Shown here piece by piece: positions 1 through 5,373 of a stretch of 8,140 bases of DNA; the stretch's first letter is position 1, and every line of letters begins with the position of its first letter. This DNA comes from AP-15 sp035570935 (GTDB taxonomy: Bacteria > Pseudomonadota > Alphaproteobacteria > ATCC43930 > CGMCC-115725), in NCBI GenBank assembly GCA_035570935.1, contig DATMKU010000249.1, forward strand, positions 1-8,140. The letters are read 5' to 3'. The notes below the pieces were generated by a model. The model made no database searches, was not told the origin of the DNA, and saw only the letters and a list, made by a program, of their open reading frames with translations. The translations under genes were made by a program, and so were the position numbers.

Positions 1-405
1 GTCGCCTTCGTTGTAGAGGTAGGCCATGCCCGGCAGCAGCGTGTAGTCCTTGACCGGCCGCGCCTTGCCGGGCTTGCCCTCGCCGGGGCGTGCCACCGGC
101 TCGTAGTCGGTCATCACCGTCTCGCCCCGCGCCTGGCCGTAGATCGCCCATGACGGGCCGTGATCGTGCGGCTTGCTCTCATTGGCGCCGTGGTTGACGT
201 GGCCCAGGATGCAAAAGCCGAGCTCGGGGTCCTCGTAGAAAACCTTGCGGGCGGGCACGTCGTCGCCGAGATTGTCGGTGACGAATTCGTCGTCCTTCAG
301 TACTTCACGGACCAGCGCGCAGACTTGCTTGCGCCCCTCGACACCTGCATCTTGCGTAAGTATCCGGCGGCATTCCGCCGAAAATTGTTCGAGGCTGTAT
401 CCCAT
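1..405 (-). CDS. Cupin-fold protein, thiol-dioxygenase-like (3' part outside window)
   Basis: The gene runs off the left edge; 135 N-terminal residues are visible. The start at 405 is firm: GGAGGAG lies 8 bases upstream of ATG (protein begins MGYSLEQFSAE). Residues 1-60 are probably helical and carry no motif I recognise. A cupin metal-binding motif follows, with H80-D-H82 in KPHDHGPSWAIYGQARGE, then a basic Gly/Pro-rich loop (about 104-118) and a strand LLPGMAYLYNEGD leading into the missing second motif. The HDHG-x-SW-x-x-x-G form recalls cysteine and 3-mercaptopropionate dioxygenases, which bind iron through three histidines; the third would lie outside the window. Cytoplasmic; no signal peptide or membrane segment. 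It lies 223 bases downstream of the SDR on the same strand, so it probably has its own promoter. The cupin fold is well supported; the substrate is unknown. Confidence 0.8.
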   Translation of the reverse strand, partial: MGYSLEQFSAECRRILTQDAGVEGRKQVCALVREVLKDDEFVTDNLGDDVPARKVFYEDPELGFCILGHVNHGANESKPHDHGPSWAIYGQARGETVMTDYEPVARPGEGKPGKARPVKDYTLLPGMAYLYNEGD

Positions 406-628
406 TTGAGTTTCTCCTCCATATCCGGCGCAGACGGGCGGCGATCGCCACTCGACCTGTGCCCAAGTTGAAACCGCCGTCAGACCACGAAATCAGCCAA
501 TCACGATTCCGCGCGCGATGCCAGCCCGTAATGCTCGAACCCCGCGGTTGCCGGAAAAACCCCGTTTTACTTTGCGTTGACGCGATTATTCACATTTCTC
601 CGATGATAAATTCGCGCCTAATACCAAT
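406..628. other. Intergenic gap with AT-rich stretch
   Basis: The gap lies between two minus-strand genes and I find no coding frame in it. Positions about 563-628 are clearly richer in A and T than the surroundings, as expected for a promoter of the downstream cupin or the 3' end of the SDR transcript. A short AAAAC-CCC-GTTTT inverted repeat sits near 558-570. I could not place a convincing -35/-10 pair on the minus strand. Confidence 0.4.
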
Positions 629-1381
629 CTAAGTGGCGAGATAACCGCCATCAACCCACAGCTCGGCGCCGGTGATGTACGAGGCCTCGTCCGACGCCAG
701 AAACAATACCGCATTGGCGACCTCCTCGGGGCGCCCGGCGCGGCCCATCGGCACTTGCCGCAGCATCTTCGCCCGGACCTCCGGGTCGGCGGTGCGCCCC
801 GACGAGCGCATCGGCGGCATCAGCCCCGGATGCACCGAGTTGACGCGGATGTTGTCGACGCCGTGCTGCACTGCGGCGGCCTTTGTCAAGGTCCGCACCG
901 CGCCCTTCGACGCGTTGTAGCCGACATGGACGCCGTGCTGGCCGGTAATACCCGAGATCGACGAGACGTTGACGATCGCGCCGCCGCCCTGCGCCGTCAT
1001 CAGGGGAACCGCGAATTTCATGCCGAGAAAGACGCCGCCGGCGTTGACCGCCATCAACCTGTCCCAGGCCGCGGTCTCGAACAGATCCTCGACGGCGCTG
1101 CCGCTCAACCCGGCGTTGTTGACGAGAATGTCGAGCCTGCCATAGGCGGCAAGCGCGGCGTCGACCGCCGCCTTCCACTCGGCCTCGTTGCTCACGTCGA
1201 GCCGATGAAACATCGCTGCGCCATTGGCTCGGGTGATGTCGGCGACGACCGCCTTCCCCTCTGCTTCCAGCACATCGGCGACGACGACCTTGGCGCCCTC
1301 GCCGGCAAAGATCCGCGCCATGCTGGCCCCCATCCCGGACGCCGCGCCGGTGATCAGCGCAACCTTGTTTTCGAGCCTCAT
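629..1381 (-). CDS. Short-chain dehydrogenase/reductase (classical SDR, 250 aa)
   Basis: NAD(P)-dependent oxidoreductase of the classical SDR family, acting in the cytoplasm on an alcohol or ketone that cannot be read from sequence. All family marks are present: TGAASGMG nucleotide loop (11-18), D36 at the end of the second strand (usually favours NAD over NADP), LDV (61-63, adenine pocket), NNAG (88-91), N113, catalytic S141, Y155 and K159 in YNASK, PG at 185-186 and the C-terminal VDGGY. Length of 250 residues is typical. The frame is open for 36 more residues upstream, but the start at 1381 is chosen because GGGAGGAA lies just before it and MRLENKVALITG is the normal SDR beginning. It is divergent from the small cupin at 1515 and may share its control region. 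Fold and catalysis are sure; the substrate is open. Confidence 0.95.
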   Translation of the reverse strand: MRLENKVALITGAASGMGASMARIFAGEGAKVVVADVLEAEGKAVVADITRANGAAMFHRLDVSNEAEWKAAVDAALAAYGRLDILVNNAGLSGSAVEDLFETAAWDRLMAVNAGGVFLGMKFAVPLMTAQGGGAIVNVSSISGITGQHGVHVGYNASKGAVRTLTKAAAVQHGVDNIRVNSVHPGLMPPMRSSGRTADPEVRAKMLRQVPMGRAGRPEEVANAVLFLASDEASYITGAELWVDGGYLAT

Positions 1382-1514
1382 CGGCGTTCCTCCCAAGTTA
1401 TTTCGGCCATTGATCGGCGAGACGACGCGCGGCGCATACGGCTGTGATACAGTGCGGCATATCGCGGATTTCGGATATCTTGAAATCACCCGTCAACATG
1501 AGGAGAAAGTCATC
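1382..1514. promoter_or_regulatory. Divergent control region between SDR and small cupin
   Basis: This 133-base gap must hold the promoters of both divergent genes. Two small inverted repeats are visible: CTGTGATACAG at 1442-1452 (4-base arms around GAT) and ATATC/GATAT arms at 1459-1463 and 1474-1478, about 15 bases centre to centre. Either could bind a dimeric repressor, but the arms are short and chance is possible. The Shine-Dalgarno of the cupin, GAGGAG, is at 1500-1505; that of the SDR lies just left of 1395. No clean sigma-70 box pair was found. Confidence 0.4.
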
Positions 1515-1889
1515 ATGAAGGTGGTCACGCTTAAAGACATCCCGAATGTCCCGGTGGAAGGCGCCGAGCGGATCGAAGGGTGGACAGGGCCGGTTTCCCG
1601 GTCACGCCAGACCATCATTCAGCCTGGGGACTCGACAAACTACAACTGCAGCGTGGTGAACTTCAGCCAAGGTTGCACGACCGGGTGGCATACCCATACC
1701 TGCGACCAGATCCTGGTCGTGACCTCGGGCTCCGGCATGGTGGCAACTGAGCATGAACAGCACGAGATCAACGTCGGTGATGTCGTGCATATCAAGGCGG
1801 GCGAACGCCATTGGCACGGCGCCAAGGCCGACACCACCATGGGGCATATCACGATAACCGCGGTTGGCGGTCAAGCCGCCTGGGGATAG
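1515..1889 (+). CDS. Small single-domain cupin, hydroxynitrile-lyase-like metal site (124 aa)
   Basis: A one-domain beta-barrel cupin. The first motif is GWHTHTCDQILVVTSGSG with H59, H61 and Q65. The second is GDVVHIKAGERHWHGA with H99 and H101. Glutamine in place of the usual glutamate fits the monocupins related to the manganese-dependent hydroxynitrile lyase of Granulicella tundricola, where three His and one Gln bind the metal and the HWHGA stretch is shared. Other members of this large family have no known activity, so lyase function is not claimed. The longer open frame upstream is discarded: GAGGAG at 1500-1505 and the ATG at 1515 give a natural start MKVVTLKDIP. Cytoplasmic; no signal peptide. 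It is divergent from the SDR, which hints at a shared small-molecule pathway. Fold and metal ligands are well supported, the reaction is not. Confidence 0.9.
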   Translation: MKVVTLKDIPNVPVEGAERIEGWTGPVSRSRQTIIQPGDSTNYNCSVVNFSQGCTTGWHTHTCDQILVVTSGSGMVATEHEQHEINVGDVVHIKAGERHWHGAKADTTMGHITITAVGGQAAWG

Positions 1890-1900
1890 CCCGCGCGGTT

Positions 1901-1956
1901 CGGGGCGCGGCCTAAATGCCCCCGGAACGCGGCCTCTGTGTCGTCCCGGCGCCCCG
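1901..1956. terminator. Possible bidirectional terminator hairpin between convergent genes
   Basis: CGGGGCGC at 1901-1908 is exactly complementary to GCGCCCCG at 1949-1956, in the 82-base gap between the cupin stop and the sirtuin stop. The loop is long (40 bases) and no T-run follows on either strand, so this is at best a weak or Rho-assisted terminator, and it may be chance in GC-rich DNA. Confidence 0.25.
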
Positions 1957-1971
1957 CGTTGTTGCGGCGGC

Positions 1972-2727
1972 CTAGTCGACGCCGACGGCGGCGCCGAGGG
2001 TTTCGCCGATCGCGCGGTGCAGCACGAGGTCGGCGATTCCGTCGAGGCCGGTCGGCTCGCGGTTGACGATGACCAGGGCGGCGCCGTAGCGCTTTGCCAA
2101 TTCGGGAAACGCGGCGGCCGGATAAACCACGAGCGAGGAGCCGGCGACGATAAACAGATCGGCGGCGATCGTTTCGGTCTCGGCGCGGCGCATCGCCTCG
2201 AGCGGCATCGCCTGGCCGAACGAAATCGTCGCGGTCTTGACGAAGCCGCCGCAGTCATCGCAGAGCGGTACGCTTTCGTCGCGTTCGAACGCCTTGCCTA
2301 GCGCGTCGAGCTCGTAGCGCCGCGCGCAATCAAGGCAGCGGGCGTAGGTCGTGTTGCCGTGCAATTCGACGACGCGTTCGGCGGGAATGCCGGAGGCCTG
2401 ATGCAGCCCGTCGATGTTCTGGGTGATGACCGCCGCCGCCGTGCCGCGGCGCACGAGCGCGGCGACGGCGCGGTGGCCGCGGTTGGGAACTGCGGCGCGA
2501 AATGTCTCCTCCATCGCAAAACGGCGGCGCCAGGTCTCGCGCCGCGCCTCCTCCGAGGCGAGAAAATCGGCAAAATCGATCGGCGCCATCCGGGTCCAGA
2601 TGCCGCCCGGGCTGCGAAAATCGGGTATCCCCGACTCGGTGCTGATGCCGGCGCCGGTAAAGACGACGGCGCGGCGCGCATCCGCGATCAATCGGGCGAG
2701 TTCGGCAATGTCGGGATCATCAGGCAT
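1972..2727 (-). CDS. NAD-dependent protein deacylase (sirtuin, Sir2 family, 251 aa)
   Basis: Removes acetyl or related acyl groups from protein lysines using NAD, releasing nicotinamide and O-acyl-ADP-ribose; cytoplasmic. Seen in order: TGAGIST (24-30) and PDFRS (35-39) of the NAD pocket, TQNID (102-106), catalytic H123 in ELHG, zinc cysteines C131, C134, C156 and C159, the substrate-strand segment TATISFGQ, GSSL (186-189) and VNREPTG (211-217). The set is complete, so the enzyme should be active. Where CobB/SIRT5-type desuccinylases carry Y-x-x-R, this protein appears to have W66-R-R-R69, so acyl preference is uncertain. The start at 2727 is preferred because the frame further upstream runs into the divergent gene; the next Met lies after the NAD motif. 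No clear Shine-Dalgarno precedes it. Divergent from an RNA methyltransferase with a 60-base gap. Confidence 0.93.
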   Translation of the reverse strand: MPDDPDIAELARLIADARRAVVFTGAGISTESGIPDFRSPGGIWTRMAPIDFADFLASEEARRETWRRRFAMEETFRAAVPNRGHRAVAALVRRGTAAAVITQNIDGLHQASGIPAERVVELHGNTTYARCLDCARRYELDALGKAFERDESVPLCDDCGGFVKTATISFGQAMPLEAMRRAETETIAADLFIVAGSSLVVYPAAAFPELAKRYGAALVIVNREPTGLDGIADLVLHRAIGETLGAAVGVD

Positions 2728-2787
2728 GGGCCAATCGTCGCAAAACTGCGGCGCTCCGCCAAGCCCGGTGTGCGATATTGGCGCGGA
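2728..2787. promoter_or_regulatory. Short divergent promoter region, sirtuin / RNA methyltransferase
   Basis: Only 60 bases separate the two start codons, so both promoters lie here or inside the genes. Neither gene has a recognisable Shine-Dalgarno. On the plus strand GATATT at 2774-2779 matches four of six bases of a -10 box and ends eight bases before the ATG at 2788, which would give a leaderless transcript; no good -35 lies upstream of it. Weak evidence. Confidence 0.3.
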
Positions 2788-3687
2788 ATGAGCGCGCGCA
2801 CCGCCTATCTCGCCGCCGACGGGTATGTCGGGGAGCTTGCCGACGAATTGGGCGCGGTCGAGCGGGCGCATGGGCGGCTGTTACTCGCCTCGGGGCCGCC
2901 TCGGCCCGCCGCTTGGGCGGCCAATGTCTGGCTCGATCCGCGCGAAATCGGGGTCGCCTCGATTTCGGATACGGTCGCGAAATTGCGCGCGGTCCAGCGG
3001 AACTGGGCGGTCTATGCCCCGGTAATGCATCGCCGCGCGATGCTGATCCAGCAGCAGTTGCCGAAGGTCGCGGCGCGGCCGCTGGTTTTCGGAATGCCGG
3101 CGCCCTCCGCGCCGCTTGGCTCGTGGACCTTGCTCGACGCCGGCACGGCACTGGCGGCGGCGCACTGCACGAGCCCATTTCCGAACGGCGAAGCGCATTT
3201 TGTCGAGGACCGGCTCGGACCGCCGAGCCGCGCCTATCTGAAATTGTGGGAAGCGCTGACCCTGGTCGGCCGCCGGCCGCAGCCGGGCGAGACCTGCGTC
3301 GATCTCGGCAGCAGCCCCGGCGGCTGGAGCTGGGCATTGCAGCGAATGGGGGCGCAGGTCGTCAGCATCGACAAGGCGCTGCTGGCGCCGGAAATCGCCG
3401 CCCTGCCGGGGATCGAGCACCGGCGGGAAAGCGCCTTTGCCCTCGACCCGCGCGCCGTCGGGTCCGTTGACTGGCTGTTTTCGGACGTGGTGTGCTATCC
3501 GGCGCGGCTCTTGGCGCTGGTCGAGCGCTGGCTCGCCGCCGGGACCTGCCGAAATTTCGTGTGCACGGTCAAATTCCAGGGTGCGACCGATCACGCGGTT
3601 TCGCACCGCTTTGCGGCGATCCCCGGCTCGCAACTGCGCCACCTGTTCCACAACCGGCACGAACTGACCTGGATCAAGCTCGATTGA
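2788..3687 (+). CDS. RlmM/FtsJ-like 2'-O-ribose RNA methyltransferase (299 aa)
   Basis: A SAM-dependent methyltransferase of the FtsJ (RrmJ) fold, closest in layout to RlmM, which methylates the ribose of C2498 in 23S rRNA. The SAM-binding motif is VDLGSSPGGWSW (171-182), followed by D195 at the end of the second strand. The K-D-K-E tetrad of ribose methyltransferases can be placed as K152 (SRAYLKLWEA), D233 (FSDVVCYP), K262 (TVKFQG) and E292 (HELTW). The region 1-135 is less conserved and stands where E. coli RlmM has its RNA-binding THUMP part, but it is shorter: RlmM has about 366 residues. The frame is open much further upstream, inside the sirtuin; ATG 2788 is the first start after it. 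The RNA target is inferred from family only. It is divergent from the sirtuin, and its stop is followed by a hairpin-rich repeat. Confidence 0.85.
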   Translation: MSARTAYLAADGYVGELADELGAVERAHGRLLLASGPPRPAAWAANVWLDPREIGVASISDTVAKLRAVQRNWAVYAPVMHRRAMLIQQQLPKVAARPLVFGMPAPSAPLGSWTLLDAGTALAAAHCTSPFPNGEAHFVEDRLGPPSRAYLKLWEALTLVGRRPQPGETCVDLGSSPGGWSWALQRMGAQVVSIDKALLAPEIAALPGIEHRRESAFALDPRAVGSVDWLFSDVVCYPARLLALVERWLAAGTCRNFVCTVKFQGATDHAVSHRFAAIPGSQLRHLFHNRHELTWIKLD

Positions 3688-3735
3688 GCAATGCAGCGGC
3701 CGCACGCGCCGACGGACCGACACTTCAGCGATTCG

Positions 3736-3864
3736 CCTCTTTGCCCTTGGGGGCGGAGAGGGTGGGTGAGGTGGGGAATCGAGATGCTCGCCGGTGCGCC
3801 CACCTCGCCCTCCCACACCTGCGGCGCGGGCCCCTCCCTCTCCCCCCGAAGGGCGGAGAGGGAG
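3736..3864. repeat. Cluster of four hairpins, likely dispersed palindromic intergenic repeat
   Basis: Nearly the whole 188-base gap between two convergent genes folds. Hairpin A: 3736-3746 with 3751-3761, 11 pairs (two G-U), loop of four. Hairpin B: 3764-3775 with 3799-3810, 12 pairs (one G-U), loop of 23. A small hairpin: 3818-3822 with 3826-3830. Hairpin C: 3834-3843 with 3855-3864, 10 pairs, then one C-C mismatch and CCC/GGG closing a GAA loop. A and C share the 12-mer GGGCGGAGAGGG exactly 100 bases apart (3751 and 3851), as direct copies. G/C-rich modules of this kind recur in intergenic spaces of many proteobacterial genomes (REP/BIME-like). No poly-T tail follows. It may stop or stabilise transcripts from both sides. 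Confidence 0.7.
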
Positions 3865-3875
3865 CTTCTACTTGC

Positions 3876-4250
3876 TCAATCCGGGGTGCGGGTGGACTGC
3901 CAGACGACCATCTGCCACTTGCCGCCCTTGTTGGCCCAGACATCGGTAAAGCGGACGCCAAAGCTGTTGGGCCGGCCTTGCGACATGACGCTGATTTTGC
4001 AAGATCCGGTAAGCACTACGGTGTCGCCTAGATCCTGCGCCTTGACGTCCGACGGAACCACCGAAGTGTAGACCGTGCCGCCCGTTTCCATGTTGCCGAT
4101 CAGGCTCTTCTTGGTGTCGAGCCGGGCCGTCGAGTGGGTATAGACGAGATCGTCCGCGATCAGCGCGTTCAATGCCGCGATGTCCTTTTTCGCCATCGCG
4201 TCCATGCGCTGCTTGTCGAGGTCGATGACGATTTGTGTGTTGCCTGCCAT
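3876..4250 (-). CDS. NTF2-like / DUF4440 (SnoaL-like) protein, 124 aa
   Basis: A single-domain protein of the NTF2-like cone fold, in the DUF4440/SnoaL-like group. Visible marks: an N-terminal helix with a DAMAKKDIAALNALIADDLVYTHS pattern (helix, then the family's D-L-V-Y-T-H-S turn; residues 17-40), DTKKSLI (45-51), the strand DTVVLTGSCKI, and the C-terminal strands FTDVWANKGGKWQMVVWQST (101-120). Length is typical. Members include isomerases, dehydratases and many proteins of unknown role; no catalytic residues can be assigned with confidence. Cytoplasmic; no signal peptide. The start at 4250 has a GAGGAGAG Shine-Dalgarno. It lies 70 bases downstream of the quinone oxidoreductase on the same strand and may be co-transcribed. 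Its stop is 12 bases from hairpin C of the intergenic repeat. Confidence 0.85.
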   Translation of the reverse strand: MAGNTQIVIDLDKQRMDAMAKKDIAALNALIADDLVYTHSTARLDTKKSLIGNMETGGTVYTSVVPSDVKAQDLGDTVVLTGSCKISVMSQGRPNSFGVRFTDVWANKGGKWQMVVWQSTRTPD

Positions 4251-4320
4251 GTCTTCTCTCCTCTTGTTAGCGGATAATGACGCGGGAACGACCGGACTGC
4301 TTATGTCTCCACCGCCGTGG

Positions 4321-5247
4321 TCAGTGCATCGTCAGCACCAGCTTGCCCCGCAAGTGGCGGCTCTCGCTGACGCGGTGCGCCTCGGCAGCCTCGGCGAGCG
4401 GGTAGCGCACGATGTTGGGCGGCCATACCGCCCCCGCTTCCCAAAGCGCCAGCATGCGTTCGAGATGAGCGCGGTCGCGGGCGACATTGGGGCGCAGAAC
4501 CTCGAGGTCTTTGCGGCTCGGCTGGAACCCCGCCGGCGCCGCGGCGATCCACACCAGCCTGCCGCCCGGCTTCAACACGTCGTAGGAGCGCACCTGGACG
4601 TCGCCGCCTACGGTGTCGAAGACGACGTCGCAATCGGCTGCGACCTTGGTGAAGTCGACGGCGTTGTAGTCGATCGCCCGGTCGGCGCCGAGGCTCTTGA
4701 CGTAGTCGTGGTTGCGTTCGCTCGCCGTCGTTAGCACCGTGGCGCCCAGATATTTCGACAGCTGGATCGCAAATCCGGCGACCCCGCCGGCGCCGCCCTG
4801 GATCAGGATGGTCTCGCCGGACTTTAGCTTGGCCGTATCCTCGACCGCCCACAGCGCCGTCAGGCTGGTCAGCCCCAGCGCCGCCGCCTCGGCGTGGCCG
4901 AGCCGATCCGGCTTTTTGGCGATGATCGCGGCGTTGATTGCGAGCTTTTCGGCATAGCAGCCTTCGATCCCCTGGTCGGTGACGCCAAACACCGGGTCGC
5001 CGACGGTGAAATCGGTCACGCCCGGCCCGAGCGCGCTGACCACGCCCGAAAAGTCGCGTCCTAAAATATACGGGAATTTGAGGCCGCTGGAGCCGCCGCC
5101 GCCGAGCCTTACCTTGTAGTCGGCGGCGTTGACGCTTGCCGCATGGACATCGACGACGACCTCGCCCGGCCTCGCTGCCGGGTCGGGCGCCTCGCCGAGG
5201 CGCAGCATCTCGGGACCGCCATGCCCGGTCAGCAATACCGCTTTCAT
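4321..5247 (-). CDS. Zinc-independent NADPH:quinone oxidoreductase / zeta-crystallin-like MDR (308 aa)
   Basis: A medium-chain dehydrogenase/reductase of the quinone oxidoreductase branch, which reduces quinones or activated double bonds with NADPH in the cytoplasm. The N-terminal GroES-like part spans about 1-125, with ASVNAADYKVR (37-47) and LGRDFSGVV (62-70). The Rossmann part has GGAGGVAGFAIQLSK (151-165) as dinucleotide loop, then LTTASERNHDYVKSLGAD (172-189), and YPLAEAAEAHR-x-x-ES-x-x-x-x-GK-x-VL at the C-terminus. The cysteine and histidine ligands of zinc alcohol dehydrogenases are missing, as expected in this branch. The frame is open for 25 more residues upstream, but GGAGG just before 5247 and the family-typical MKAVLLTGHGGPEML start decide it. 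Substrate is unknown. The DUF4440 gene follows after 70 bases. Confidence 0.93.
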   Translation of the reverse strand: MKAVLLTGHGGPEMLRLGEAPDPAARPGEVVVDVHAASVNAADYKVRLGGGGSSGLKFPYILGRDFSGVVSALGPGVTDFTVGDPVFGVTDQGIEGCYAEKLAINAAIIAKKPDRLGHAEAAALGLTSLTALWAVEDTAKLKSGETILIQGGAGGVAGFAIQLSKYLGATVLTTASERNHDYVKSLGADRAIDYNAVDFTKVAADCDVVFDTVGGDVQVRSYDVLKPGGRLVWIAAAPAGFQPSRKDLEVLRPNVARDRAHLERMLALWEAGAVWPPNIVRYPLAEAAEAHRVSESRHLRGKLVLTMH

Positions 5248-5345
5248 CGCCCCTCCTCGCGTCATTGACCTTGATCGCAACCGCATCGTACCGGCCGGAT
5301 GACGCCGCCGCCAGCGGTCCATCCGATTGCCGCTATGGGACGAAA

Positions 5346-5362
5346 CCGCGGCGCTGCCGCGC
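5346..5362 (-). terminator. Possible short terminator after the methyltransferase fusion gene
   Basis: CGCGGC (5347-5352) pairs with GCCGCG (5356-5361) around a three-base loop, 12 bases beyond the stop of the fusion gene. On the minus strand it is followed by GTTTCGT, a very poor T-run. Readthrough into the quinone oxidoreductase gene, which starts 126 bases after that stop, is equally possible. Confidence 0.3.
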
Positions 5363-5373
5363 AGATCATCGTC

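Noticed and set aside
573..610. TTGACG at about 573 as a plus-strand -35 box
   Set aside because: No plus-strand gene follows, and the nearest -10-like hexamer GATGAT is at poor spacing.
755..1447. Long plus-strand open frame (230 codons) opposite the SDR gene
   Set aside because: It is antisense to a complete SDR with all motifs; its product is rich in Arg, Asp and His with no fold pattern. It is a shadow of GC-rich codon bias.
2881..3816. Minus-strand open frame (311 codons) opposite the RNA methyltransferase
   Set aside because: Arg/Pro-rich low-complexity product that runs through the hairpin repeat; the plus-strand gene carries the recognisable motifs.
3736..3864. CRISPR array or insertion sequence end
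   Set aside because: Only two diverged copies of one module, no regular spacers, no transposase and no target-site duplication visible.
3691..4071. Short plus-strand frame across the repeat and DUF4440 gene
   Set aside because: It covers a hairpin-rich noncoding element and lies antisense to a real gene; composition is not protein-like.
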